Notes: generated from the sequence alone by a model not told the origin. A stretch of DNA of 64,000 nucleotides from Euptelea pleiosperma (GCA_035048495.1 CM068548.1:1426001-1490000); one strand, 5' to 3'; counted from the stretch's first letter, positions 11,695 through 23,029 are shown. Translations and numbers: made by a program.

Positions 11695-12300
11695 CACCAA
11701 ATTTGTAAAGCAGTAGATCAAAGGGCCAATCAAATTTGTAAGACCGACAGAATATATGACCATCAAATTTAATCAAGCCAACCACCATTCTCTTGAGTTA
11801 TTTATTACACAAAAGTCATTCAGGAACCAAAAGTTCAACCGGTGGAAGCAAGTAACTAAAATACTAATCTATGCACACATATCCAAGAAACTCAAGTATC
11901 CTTCAATTAAACCCAAACAGTAGAACTAAAACCCGAAAACAATACGAACCATTATAGCTCTTGGTGCCTCCGAAAACAATCCCAAAGGCGTTTTCTTTGC
12001 AAGTAGAACCAAAACCCAAGAAAACAAATGGTGAAAAGCTTAGAACGAGAGATGGGAGGAAGGTTCATACCTTGAGCGAGGGCGAAAGAGATGGGGAGTA
12101 GCCACGGTGAACAACGTCTCCAGAAGCTTGCAAAACAGAGAAGGGAATTCTGAAAAAAGAAATCCCCAGTTGCTGTTTTTTGGACGGGAGAGAAAAGGGA
12201 TACACAATGTAATTTTAATTTGTTTTAAACCTTTCAAGGGTTAAAATTGGAATTTTCAGATTTTCACTTAAGTTTATAACCGCACAACCCGCGATTTTTT
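11695..12300. other. Internal Harbinger sequence without recognised gene
   Basis: No coding homology is visible. The 15-base string AACCGGTGGAAGCAA at about 11835 repeats a string just inside the left terminus at about 9340, so part of this stretch may be duplicated terminal sequence. Confidence 0.35.
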
Positions 12301-12665
12301 GGGTAGCTGTAGGGGCGCCCCCGTCTTTAAGCCGGGCACCCCACTTGGACCCAAATACCCCTCTCTTCAGCCGGGCACCCACCCCGTCCCCGTCCCCGTC
12401 CCCGTCCCCATCCCCATCCCTTCTCCTTCTCTCTCTATTGTAACTCCCTCCCCCCTCTCTCTCTCTCACTCTCCCCCCTCTCTCTAAACCCTAAACACTC
12501 TCTCTCTCAATCTCTACCTCTCCATTTCTCTCTCAATCTCTCCCTTTCCATTTCTCTCTCTCCGGCTTTAGCCTCCACGGTGCTGCACTACCGTGGGGGC
12601 TATGTAGCCCACGGTCAGGTTGGCCGCGGTCTACATAGTCCCATGCCGTGGGAGCTAAAAGCTCA

Positions 12666-12708
<43 letters not shown>

Positions 12709-12790
12709 AGTGGGTGCCCAGCTGAAAGGAGGGGCATTTTGGTCCAAGTGGGGTGCTCGGCTTAAAGACGTGGGCGCCCGTAGAGCTACC
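12301..12790. repeat. GC-rich foldback with 81-bp inverted arms and microsatellites
   Basis: The left arm (12301-12382, ggtagctgtaggggcgcccc onward) and right arm (12710-12790) are inverted copies with scattered mismatches. They share GTCTTTAAGCCG and CACCCCACTTGGACC-type blocks. Between them are a CCCCGT repeat (about 12383-12412), CT-rich DNA (12420-12560), a short perfect hairpin around 12590-12615, and a GA dinucleotide run (12668-12705). No target duplication was identified. It is probably a foldback-type MITE or a captured palindromic repeat. Reading frames across it are shadows. Confidence 0.7.
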
Positions 12791-12969
12791 TCGATTTTTT
12801 TTGGCTTCAACTTCGGCGAGAATCAAGAAGCACAAAATTTTTGCTTCAACGAAAATCAAGTTTTTGACTTGAAAAAATCAATTATATAAATGGAACCTAA
12901 ACGAACTTTTCGGCTTTTTTGATTTTAAAAGCCAAATTTTGACTTATTTTCAGTTTGCCAAACAGGCCC

Positions 12970-15900
12970 TAAAATCTCTATACCACCTATTATTTTGTAA
13001 TTAACCTCTTACCATAACTTTTTAATTGTTCTTATAAGATAATCATAATTTAATTGTTACGCATTATAATGGTCCCTTTCAAAGTATCAAACATTAATAA
13101 AGTGCTCGCAGGATAATAACACCAGTAAACAAAAAATAGCAAAAGCAAAGGAAAGGAAAAAAAAAAAGGCGTTTTTTGAGTTTACAAGGTAGGAATGTAC
13201 ACGTTACCGATTTTGGTGGGTCTTATGGCCAGTGAAGAGACGCGATTAAGAGCCCAAGAAGGTAAGCATGCTCTTCATATCTTATTCCAACCGCAGACAG
13301 AGAAAGACAAAAACACAGAGTACGATCAAATTGGTCGGTCCATCAGACTTCCAACATATAAACAGGAATTCAGAAATTCGATAAGATAGAGAGCAAAACT
13401 TGATTCGAAAACATCTTGTTCTTCTTTTCTCCTTCAATTCTATGCTTCGAAGCAACTTCAATGACCATCAACAAACAGATAAATAAGACCAGAGCTCCCA
13501 CCAGAAGAAAAAACAAAGCAAAAACAGAAAAACGAATCAGAGACATCAAAAGCTTAATCTGAAATACAAAACCAGAATTTCTGATTCAGAAACGACTCTA
13601 TACGAATCTCTCTAAAATAGTAAAAATTGATTTCGAACACAATGTAGAAGATTAAATTAAAGACTAACCTTGAAATCAAATATAGTAATAGAAACGTGAC
13701 GGGTTTGGTTGAAAACTCCGAAAATCGAATGATTCTTCGAGCTAAATTCTTAACTTTGTGTGACAAGCGAGAAATTGGATCTCCAAAATAGAAGAAATCA
13801 AGATTTCAATGAGAGATTGTGGATGAGAAGAAAAAATCACCAAATGGATTGGGATCGAAGGGTCCGAATTTAAATGAGCGAAATCATCCCTTACGGGTTC
13901 GAAAGATTTATATAGTTGGGACGCAGAGGGAGAGTTCTAAAGTCGTTCTTGCATATAAGCTCATATTAGGAATTAAGGGCATAGTAAAAATAATTATATG
14001 AAAATAATATTTTTTGACATACAATTCTATTTTCTTATACTTATATATATAAATATATAATAAAATAAAATAAAATTATTATGTTCGAATAGGCCAGAAG
14101 AGTTGTGAAGAGGTAGAGAGAAATGAATAAAGAGATTTAGTTGTAGAGGATAAGGACTAAGCATTCATGAAGAGATTTGAGAAAATAAATAAATAAACAT
14201 TTTGACTTGGGTTGTGGTGCTAACTAAGCATAATAGGGAAAATGGAGAGATATTATGGGTAAGAATTTATGTTATATTATATTTTTGTAATTACGGGTAA
14301 AACCGTACAACTTCTTTATATGATGTTGAATGCAATGACTGGGATAGTAGCCATGCCTTTGAAATTATGTTATTGTTTATATTGAACAAAATTTTTAGGA
14401 AAGAGAGAAAATCATCTTAATTTATAAATGTTTGATTGGAATCTTTCATACCGTTGATTGGAGAAAATCTTATTCATTATTGATTTATAATTATCTTAAT
14501 GTTCCTTTTTTATATCATTGTATTTGAACATCCATATAGTCATGAAAGTTATACACATATTATGTGGGCATTTGTGCTTAAGGCGAGATTATCGTCTAGG
14601 CAACATTAATATCCACTTGTCAAAAATATTATCAACGCAAACGCAAAACCCTTTGTAAAGTCTGTACACGACGTTATTCTAAATTATAACATATTGGATT
14701 TAACACAATCTGTGTAGAAAATGATCACAAAAACTTCATGCACACAACATATTCATTTGTTGCTTTGGCTTGTCGCTCATCGTCTTCAATCCTCAAAAAC
14801 TATTAATGAAACAAAAAATAAGAAAAAAGGGGAAAAATAGTTAAAATAAAGGAACTAAAAAGATTAGAATAGTAACTAAATTCTTTTTAACACATTAGAG
14901 GATGTTAACCGTATAGATGTTTGGGCAGTCCCTAGATGGACATATAGATAAAAAATCAGCATTAGTAGTTATTTTAAATGTTTAAACACATTACAAGACG
15001 TTAACCCGTATATTTGATATATAACAAAAAATTTATATTTGTGATGTATACAAAAGTATATATGATTTACAAATTTTACTATATCTATTGTTATTATACG
15101 GTCTTCAAATGTGTTAAAGAAATAACTTATTATATATACCTCATTTATTATAGTAACAAATTATCAACAATCACATTCTAGGGTATACCACATCTCAGAT
15201 CCTTTCTTGACTTTTTAAATGATTTCTAAACGTGCCACTCCTGAATGAATTTAACATTAAAAATTCATTATTTAGTGAATGCTCATCTGGTTTTGTATGC
15301 CACATCTAACTTGAAAGAGATGAATAAACATATATACATATTTTGGTGAAAATGTGGAGTTGCATAACTACCAACAAAAGAAAAAATATTAGGGACTCAC
15401 ATGTCTTAGACGACTTAGATTGCTACCATATATTCTCCCCATAAACGGTCCCACTAAGATTTTCATTAACTAAAATCGAAACAGTTTTATATAACAGATT
15501 TGCTTCCAAATAAAAAAAACTTTACCTTTTAAAATAAAGAACTAAAAATGAAACCCTCTCAAATTCCTTAATTTGACGCCTTATTTTGTGCTATACTCCT
15601 TCAACAAAGCTATTCGACTACACACTACAAATCAAATAAACTTATATAAAGCTAAACGAAAATGAAAAAAAATTACAAAAACTCTCATTCGAATCTAGAA
15701 AATCTAACATTCGAAAGATCGTCGCTGAGAGATAGAAGAAACTATAGCGTTCCTATACGAAGATTCGACGTGTTGAACTGCAAGATTAAATAAATAAAGT
15801 TACAAAGACCAAATAAAAATTAAAAAATTAAAATTTATCAATTTTTACTAATAGATTTGATTTGAAAAATAAAAAATTGAGAGAGGTCTTGGTTTGCTTA

Positions 15901-16313
15901 CCATATCGAGATGAATGTCGAAGGAATGCTTGGTGATTGCTTCATACAAATGGTTCCATAGATACAGAGCAGACATTTGAAAAAAAATATAAAAACTAAG
16001 AAAAACGAAGAAGAGAAAATTTATTATTACCTTTGGATTGAGAAATTAAAGAAGAGAGAACCAGATGCGACGTTGTTCTTGTGATATGGAAGTTGAATGT
16101 GAAAGAAAGTCAGAGATTTTTTTAGAGTTTTAGAGGGAGAAGTATAGTGATAGTTATGGACGGAGATGGAAAGGTTTTAGGTTATAGACGTTTTGGGAGA
16201 GGGAAAGGTTTTAGGCGTTTATAATTTAAAAATGTTTATATTATCAAATTTTTAATAAAGGAATAAATAGTTAGGTTATTATTTTTTGCAGACTTTAATT
16301 AGAAAAAGATATG
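12970..16313. other. Long AT-rich intergenic stretch, no gene supported
   Basis: No protein motif was recognised on either strand. A fragment of the M1 MITE is recognisable at about 14893-14970 (gtatagatgtttggg, ccctagatggacat). The rest is AT-rich, with several gene-flank-like segments near 13400-13960 and 15600-16300 that I could not assign. Confidence 0.4.
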
Positions 16314-17241
16314 TTTTGGGAAGGGGAGGCATAAATGAAAGATGGAGAGGTGCAGTTGGAAAGAGTTGTTGTCGTTTTGGGAAGGGAGATGCATAAATGG
16401 AAGATTGAGGGGGGGCTATTGGATATGTAAAGTTTTTATTACGTTTTCTTTAATGAGATTTTGGAAAGATGATTTTTATGGAATGGAGAAGAGATTGCGT
16501 ATTAATAAGGGTATTTTTGAAAAAAAAACCTTGAGAATTAAAAAGATGAAGAAATAATTTAAGAATTAATGAGAAAATTAAAAAGAGGGAGAGTGACATA
16601 ATTGGAAAGAAAGATGTTTTGTGCAGGGGTATTTTGGAGAAAAAACTAAAATGCTAGAGAAAGCGCCACCTCAACAAGGTCGAGCTTTTGTATAAATAAT
16701 AGAAAATGATACATTTTGGGAAGGGGAGACATAAATAAAAGATAGAGAGGTGCAGTTGGAAAGAGTTGTTGTTTTGGGAAAGGGAGACAAATAAAAGATG
16801 GAGAGGTGCAGTTGGAAAGAGTTGTTGTTGTTTTGGGAAGGGAGATACATAAATGGAAGATTGAGGGGGGCGGTTGGATATGTAAAGTTTTTATTACGTT
16901 CGTAAGGAATATTTTCATATTCAATTTGGCAAAGATTCCGTTTGACATTAAAACATTCTTGTAACTGTTTCTATGAACACTAGTGTAGTATGGAGATATC
17001 GTGGTACACATACTTCGCTAACTACTTAAAAACTAGAAGACAGAGACAACATGAATCAGATGGTTGGCGATAGGAGTCATCTGAGTAACTGTCGATTTGT
17101 TAGTTAAAGATCGTGTATGCTCGATTAAGAAGGTAAGTGACTTAATGGCCATAAGAATTGGTTAAAATGAATAAAACATAAGGGTCAAACCTAGTCATTG
17201 GACTGACCCGAGTCTGAGTCAAATATATTGACTATTGGGAT

Positions 17242-17548
17242 AGTCCAATCGATTGGACACTTATCCCCAATCGATTGGACGTAGCCCAATCGATGGAGAC
17301 TCTGTGTAATCAATTGGAAGCTATGAGGCAGAAACTTATTTCAGCCCGATCGATTGGAGACTCTATGAAATCGATTGGAGTTTTTGGGATAAAACTTATC
17401 TAAGCCAAATCAATTGGAGACTCTGTGAAATCGATTGGAGTCTTTGGAACAAAAACTTATTTGAGTCAAATCGATTGGAGACTCTATGTAATCGATTGGA
17501 GCCTTCGGAACAGAAATCTTATTGAGCCCAATCGATTGGACTATGCAC
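17242..17548. repeat. Array of palindromic ATCGAT motifs in LTR U3
   Basis: About eleven copies of the core AATCGATTGGA, some degraded (AATCAATTGG, AATCGATGG), occur at spacings of roughly 20-40 bp. The fullest form CCAATCGATTGG is a perfect 12-bp palindrome containing CCAAT on both strands. The array lies about 75-380 bp upstream of the LTR TATA box, where U3 enhancer elements would sit. Confidence 0.85.
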
Positions 17549-17622
17549 AGAATCGGTCTTTATCAGATCCGAAATTCTTGGTTCAATTATCCCATGTTCT
17601 GCACGACTCCGGGTCATGGAAT

Positions 17623-17632
17623 TCTATAAATA
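17623..17632 (+). promoter_or_regulatory. LTR TATA box
   Basis: TCTATAAATA follows the palindromic array and precedes the R-U5-like region. The same position in the other LTR copy (about 47358-47366) has TTATAAATA, so the element is conserved between copies. Confidence 0.7.
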
Positions 17633-18754
17633 CAACCTTTCTATGCCTTCTCTAAACACACACAAAGACACAGAGTGACTCAATCTTCAAGAGAGAGAAG
17701 AAAATGTTTTATTTATTAGAGTGTCCATTCGAAGAACAAGAAATTTGTTTCCCATTCACATCTTATGAGCTTGTTCTCTTCTTAATCAAAGTCAAGTGCT
17801 TGATCCTTTCCTCAGCTTAGGTCTTTCACTTCTATATTTGACCTAGAAGCCTGAGTGTACCAATGTGACTCAACACCATTTGAGCAACCTAGGGTTCAGG
17901 GTGTACTGAATCATTCACCTTCTGCAAAGGCGAGAGTGTTGAGAATTAAGATTGGAGGAGCCAATCGATGGTAGGTTTGGGGTGTACCAAACTGAACAAG
18001 CAGACAAGGCGTCTTGGCTGGAAGGGCGCGCGTGGATTCATAGTGTTGATTTAGAGGACGTGGACGCATTGGTAGTAGGCCTTGGCTAAGGTTGGAAGCT
18101 GTATTTGCAATGGTGCTGCATAGGTAACCTTTGTTCATTTAACTTTTCAGTTAGTGATACTTTCTGTCTGGACATGGTCCCGTGGTTTTTCCTTGGCTAA
18201 GGTTTCCACGTAAAAATCTCTTGTCTTGTGTGATTGTTTGTTTGTATTCCGCAATTTATCTTGATTAGATCAAACGACAAAAATAAAATATACCACGAAG
18301 GTATATTCGATTTGAGTCGATTGTGATAATCTTTTATCAAACAACTAAGGCATTTGATTTTGTTATCCTACCATATACCAGTAAAATTGTGTAGGTATAA
18401 ATAATTTTAAATACCTAATCAACCCCCTCTTCTAGGTATATTGGATTAAAGAGAATGGACCTGTGAAATTTCAACATTTTCTTTAACGAGATTTTGGAAA
18501 GATGATTTTTATGGAATGGAGAAGAGATTTCGTATTAATAAGGGTATTTTTGAAAAAAAAAATCCTTGGGAATTAAAAAGATGGAGAGATAATTTAAGAA
18601 TTAATGAGAAAATTAAAAAGAGGGAGAGTGACATAATTGGAAAGAAAGATGTTTTGTGCAGGGGTATTTTTGGGATAAACTAAAAAGCTGGAGAAAGCGC
18701 CACCTCAGCAGGGTCGAGCTTTAGTATAGATAATAGATAAGAGTTGTGATGTAA

Positions 18755-19040
18755 GCCACGTGGAACACTTTTAGAGGAATCCGACCGTATGGATGTTTGG
18801 CCAATCCAATCCCTAGATGGGCCTACAAGCCAAAACTCAGCCTGATTAGTGATTTCAAACCTTTGGATCCTTGTACCCAAATAATGGTCAATAATGCTCA
18901 AATTCCCACCGTTAAATCAACCAATGAAAATGACTCCAATCCAACGCAATCACTAATCAGGTTGATTTTTATTGTAGGTCCACTTAGGGATTGGATAAAC
19001 ATCCATTCAGTCAGTGTCCACTAAAAGTGTGCCACGTGGC
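18755..19040. mobile_element. Tourist-like MITE, family M1 copy b, complete
   Basis: The termini GCCACGTGGAACACTTTTAG and the inverse of CTAAAAGTGTGCCACGTGGC give inverted repeats of about 65 bp overall. The target duplication is TAA on both sides (18752-18754 and 19041-19043), which places it with PIF/Harbinger (Tourist) MITEs. It is 286 bp and non-coding. It shares its core with the copies at 1-243, about 14893-14970 and about 62222-62470. Confidence 0.85.
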
Positions 19041-19200
19041 TAATATTGTGGATTGAAGTCAGCGAAGTTTCTCCCAAAATAAGAAGAAAATTACGAGAAT
19101 ATTCGAGGTCAACATGATGGTAATCTCTAGCCATGGATTCGAGCATTTTTTTTATTTGGGTACTTAGATCAACGGCCAGAAAACACCAATCAAGTAAATT

Positions 19201-20475
19201 TTGTGTGTAGTTCCACCAAGAGGTGAAGTAGCAGTTATGGATCAGTGGGTCCAGAAGAGTGTCCTGCATGGCATTTTTGGGAGGCGTAGGACCAAAGTTT
19301 GCTCTTACCCCGAAGGGTACACGCTTAAATCGGCTTATGAAGCTGTTCGAGAGAAATACGAAGAAGTTGATTGGTCTTTGTGTGGAGCCCTCGGGCTATC
19401 CACATCATAATTTTGTGACATGGATGGCTCTAAAGGATGGTCTTCTTACTAAAGATAAATTATTTATCAGACGCATCACCAATAATACCAAGTGCATATT
19501 TTGCTGGCAGGAAGAGGAGACGATCAAGCATCTTTTCTTTGATTGCCCTTTTAGTAAATTTATATGGGGATACATTTTGAAGATATCAAAATACAATAGA
19601 AATGTGGCGGACTCAAACATTGAAGCCCAATGGATACTTAGAATGTTGTAGGGGCTGATTTGCGTATACTGACGTTGAAGGTAGCATTCAATATTGCAAC
19701 GATCTACTATACTTGGAGAGAACATAATGCCAGAATTTTTCAAACTAATTTTCGTCGTAAGAAGCATTTACTCCAACAAATTGTTGAGATTACAAGACGT
19801 CGTTTTAGCACCAACAAAGACAAAACAGAAGATAACCCTCGCTCTAGGGAATTTTTTATATTCTTGGAAGATGGAAGTTGACTTCAGGCATATCAATCCC
19901 ATCCCTTGTCAATGGAAGGCTCCATCTAGTGGCTTTTATATGCTCAATATTGATGGGTCGATGAGAGATCGAGCTGAAGGTTATGGAGGTTTATTGCGAG
20001 ATAAGAATGAAGATACGTTGTTTGCTTTTAAAGCTGGAACTAACTCTAAATCGGTAATCTACCATGAGCTTCAAGCTATAGCTATGGGTTTACAACTGGC
20101 TATTTCAAAGGAGATTAAGAAGGTACAAGTGTGTACGGACTCTACTCATGGAGTGGGCATTATCAAAGGAATCTACTCTTTTCCTTGGCAAGCTAAGAAA
20201 ATCACCGATTTTCTTCTTCAAGCATGGGATCAATTTGAAGTTATTGATATTGGTCATATTCCAAGAGAAATTAATAGAGCAGCTGATCTTCTAGCATCGT
20301 CTTATGGGGCTATTGGGTGTAATGTTATTTATCCTCCTTTGTTTTTTGCTGAACTTAGTAGGATTATTAGTGAGGATGCCTCTGAGGAAATATATTATCA
20401 CATGTAATCTTTTTTGGACTTTAAGGTCAGGTAGGGGTTTGCCTAACCCCAAGCTTATTTCTCAAAAAAAAATAA
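19201..20475 (+). mobile_element. LINE (L1-type) 3' end with RNase H, 5'-truncated and frameshifted
   Basis: Homology begins with YTLKSAYEAVR (about 19318). It passes to the zf-RVT domain in another frame (MALKDGLLTKDKLFIRRI; KCIFCWQEEETIKHLFFDC, 19420-19560), then the linker (ATIYYTWREHNARIF, 19690-19740), then the plant LINE RNase H domain (19900-20400). RNase H keeps its acidic positions: D in LNIDGS, E in YHELQAIAMGL, D in CTDSTHGV and D in NRAADLLASS. At least three frameshifts and one stop (about 19650) break the frame. After the stop at 20407 a short 3' UTR ends in an A-rich tail (20464-20475). The endonuclease and RT are missing, the usual result of 5' truncation during target-primed reverse transcription. 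Confidence 0.85.
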
Positions 20476-20489
20476 ACTTGTAGCTTTGT

Positions 20490-21167
20490 TAGGGCTGCAA
20501 CTTGGACAAGTTCAACCTGAGCCCGACGGGTTAAACCCAATGTTAGGGTTGGGTTGGGTTAGCCCTTTCAGAACTTGGGTTGGGCTCAGGCCTAATTTTT
20601 AGTGACCCGATCAAATTTGGTTGGGCTAGGTTGAAGCTCGGCCCAACCCAACCCAACACGAACCCGAACCCGACATACAAACTACATATATGTATTAGTA
20701 TACTAACAAACATCCACACTACACTTTGGCAGATGCAGCAATCCATGGATGTTTGTTCTTAGCAAACTACAACCTTTGTGTGAGATTACAAAATGAACTT
20801 GAAACTACATTTTGACATTTTATGTGATCGGTTGATATTGAAAATATCATGTTTTCTTTAATGATTGTTTTTTGTTATTTCTTTACTAACTTTTATCATG
20901 CATTTGAGTTAATGAACTTTTCTCTTATTATGAAAATATCACATGGTTAGCATAACGGTTATTGTATTGACAAATAAATTATTTTAATATGAAAAAAATT
21001 TAGCAATCTTTCCAACCAGTAAAAAAAATTTAAGAAATTGACCAACCCGATAGCGTTGGGCTAGGGTTGGAAAATCTAGGCCTAATCTTGGGTTGGGTTA
21101 GGGTTGACAGCCTTTAAGGTTGGGTTGGGCTAGGGTTGACCCCCAACCCGCCCGAGTTGCAGCCCTA
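20490..21167. mobile_element. hAT-type non-autonomous element, 678 bp
   Basis: The element begins TAGGGCTGCAACT and ends AGTTGCAGCCCTA, perfect 13-bp inverted termini of the hAT type. It is flanked by identical 8-bp duplications AGCTTTGT (20482-20489 and 21168-21175). Subterminal regions are rich in GGGTTGGG repeats on one side and the inverse on the other. It has no transposase. A truncated relative lies in intron 2 of the RTEL1-type gene (54426-54969). It inserted just beyond the LINE tail. Confidence 0.92.
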
Positions 21168-21175
21168 AGCTTTGT

Positions 21176-21582
21176 ACTTGTACTAAGAGCATTCTCCCGT
21201 GCCCCTTGAGTCACATACGGTAAATCCTTCTCCCCCTCTCTCTCTCTCGGCCTTGGCAGCCCGAGGTTGAGTGTGATGTGTGCTGCACTCAGCACACTCG
21301 GCCTCAGCCTGCAGAGGCCAAGAGAGAGAAGAGGGAGAAGGAGAGGATAATAGAGAGAGAGTGGTGGTAGAGTTAACCGGTGGAGGTTCATGCTCCTCCT
21401 ATTCTTCTTCTTCTTCTTATTCTTCTTTGGCTTTGCAAGTTTTTTTGTTTTGATGGGTAGGTGTCAAGAGTGGCTTGGGTGTGAAGAGTTAGGGAGGATT
21501 TTTGGGTGGGTTCAGTGAGAAAGTGGGTCTTATGAGCGAAAAGCTGGGTGCCAATATCCCATCCCTTTATAAACGGTTCCAA
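21176..21582. other. Intergenic, no gene
   Basis: CT/GA simple sequence near 21235-21250 and a TTC run near 21403-21425 account for the reading frames here. Nothing else was recognised. Confidence 0.4.
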
Positions 21583-21793
21583 GTTGTTTCAAATTTTTTT
21601 CTTTGCAACGGTCTAAACCATTGCTAAACTAGAAACAATTGAATTGCAAAACGGTTCAAAAACGGTTTTGAGCAAATAAAGTAACCTTTGCTAATGTATT
21701 TTGCAACTATTTTGAATCATTGCAAATCAATTTGAAATGCCACTTTTGGCAACGCTTTTGAACCATTGCAAATTGACATTTTTTGGTGTAGTG
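21583..21793. mobile_element. CACTA (En/Spm) transposon terminus
   Basis: The segment ends TTTTTTGGTGTAGTG, the inverse of the CACTACACC terminus of CACTA elements. It contains subterminal repeats around GCAACGG, CCATTGC and AACGGTT in both orientations, typical of this superfamily. Only this end was found; the opposite terminus and any transposase are absent. It abuts a gypsy RT fragment, into which it probably inserted. Confidence 0.7.
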
Positions 21794-22160
21794 CTTGCTC
21801 AATGCTTGACCAATTGGGAGATGCTCACTTCTTCACCAAGTTAGATCTAAGGTCAAGGTACTACCAAGTTTGCATTGATGGGGGTAACGAGCCAAAGACT
21901 ACATATGTCACGAGGTATGGAGCATTTGAATTTCTAGTAATGATGTTCGGACTAACCAATGCTGTTACGACATTTTGCACCCCCATGAACAAGATCTTCT
22001 ATCCTTACCTAGATAAGTTTGTAGTGGTGTATATACCTTGATGACCTAGTCATCTTTTGCAAGAAATTGACAGAACATAAGAAACACCTAAGGATGGTGT
22101 TCAACGTGCTAAGGGACAACACTTTCTATGTGAAGAAGGAGAAGAGTTCTTTTGCCCTAT
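21794..22160 (+). pseudogene. Ty3/gypsy chromovirus-type reverse transcriptase fragment
   Basis: The frame reads LDQLGDAHFFTKLDLRSRYY, EPKTTYVTRYGAFEF and LDKFVVVYI. After one extra base near 22037 it continues LDDLVIFCKKLTEHKKHL and FYVKKEKSSFA. The RT active-site box is LDD rather than the common YLDD context because of the frameshift. Both ends are truncated: by the CACTA terminus on the left and by an LTR-like segment on the right. Confidence 0.85.
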
Positions 22161-22744
22161 TGTAAGGGGTATTTTCGGCATGTACACTTGGACGTCTCGG
22201 ATGGTGACACGTGTCCGAGACTATCGGATTGCCAGAACGACTTATCTTGGCCGAGACCAAACTCTAATCCGAGACCCCAGCATAATTATCTGATCACGAT
22301 TAAAACTGACAAAACTTATGAAGTCGGACATATGATCAGACAAACGGTATTCTATTCTCCAAGTTGGCTACAACTCGGGAAGGTGAGCAACGATGAAGCC
22401 TATATCCAGTCCGAGATCTGTCTAGGAACTAGTCCGAGTTTGGTTAAAAAAAGAGATATTTTCAGAGGGAACGAACAGTTACCTATTGTATTATCCCCTC
22501 AAACCACAATGTATGCCAAATCACACATAAGACAAATATTCTAGCACTGAGTTCGGCACTGTAGTCCGGACTGTCGGATCGGTTGACGGAGAGTTTGAAT
22601 CGAAAGACGGAGAAGTCGGGCATGCTGACAAGATAGTCGGAAACAATTTTGCACGACATCGGGAATAAGATCTTGTGCCAGATTTTGCATAGTTGAAGTT
22701 GGTTTTTGCGCGCATCACGAGAGAGTGTAGGATTTTCCCTTACA
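22161..22744. repeat. LTR-like segment with TGTAAGGG / CCCTTACA ends
   Basis: The segment starts TGTAAGGG and ends CCCTTACA, a perfect 8-bp inverted terminus of TG...CA type over 584 bp, directly after the gypsy RT fragment. Flanking 5-mers (CCTAT and TCTTT) do not match, so a solo-LTR reading lacks the target duplication. The internal frames have no recognised domain. Confidence 0.4.
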
Positions 22745-23024
22745 TCTTTTGGTGTCATGTAATACCCTAAACCTTTGGTCAAGGGTATTGGTGTAAATTG
22801 CCATTAGGAGGGTAACTTAGTCAATTCGATAATGCTGACAATTCATTTTTTTCTGTTACACTGCGTGATTGACATTTAACAAAACTTGTAGAACTTAGAC
22901 GAAAACTTTTATATCATGTCACATAGGAAATTCTCAAACACTTGACACGCACAAACAATCAATTACATGCCTACACTGGTACACACATGAATGTCGGATC
23001 ACCCTGGATAACCACTTATGAACT
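22745..23024. other. No gene seen
   Basis: AT-rich sequence between the LTR-like segment and the target duplication of the large nested structure. Nothing was recognised. Confidence 0.4.
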
Positions 23025-23029
23025 TGATT

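Larger units (their letters stand above)
9325..12969 (-). mobile_element. PIF/Harbinger-like transposon, non-autonomous, 3.6 kb
   Basis: The ends form an inverted repeat: GGGCCCGTTTGGCAAAC at 9325 pairs with GTTTGCCAAACAGGCCC ending at 12969. Both are flanked by TAAA, consistent with the TWA target duplication of PIF/Harbinger. Inside, on the minus strand, are a Myb/SANT-like pseudogene and the N-terminal part of an ALP1/HARBI1-like transposase, the two-gene set of this superfamily. The catalytic part of the transposase is missing. Later insertions are a stem-loop MITE (11422-11694) and a GC-rich foldback (12301-12790). A further Tourist-like left end (TAA then GGCCCTGCTTGG) lies at 11068-11082 without a matching right end. 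Confidence 0.75.
16901..18473 (+). repeat. Solo LTR (1.57 kb) of the TR-GAG-like copia family
   Basis: The sequence matches the 3' LTR at 46591-48209 from end to end. It starts CGTAAGGAATATTTTC, with the first T of TG mutated to C, and ends AAATTTCA. It is flanked by ACGTT (16896-16900) and ACATT (18474-18478). The intact repeat unit at about 16437 has ACGTT, so this is a 5-bp target duplication with one CpG-to-CpA change. No internal region lies beside it, so it is a product of LTR-LTR recombination. It carries the palindromic ATCGAT array and a TATA box. Confidence 0.9.
16314..18735. repeat. Tandem duplication of a ~395-bp unit, second copy split by a solo LTR
   Basis: The unit that runs from TTTTGGGAAGGGGAGGCATAA to the segment gcgccacctcaacaaggtcg (16314-16709) is repeated from 16710. 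The second copy stops at ...TTATTACGTT (16900) and resumes at 18479 with TTCTTTAACGAGATTTTGG, the exact continuation seen in the first copy. The outer right end on the minus strand (tctattatctatactaaagc) resembles Helitron 5' ends, as does the end of the first unit, so the unit may be Helitron-derived. It has no coding content. Confidence 0.75.

Noticed and set aside
12484..12497. Interstitial telomere repeat (CTAAACCCTAAAC)
   Set aside because: Fewer than two full CCCTAAA units within a CT-rich stretch; not a telomeric array.
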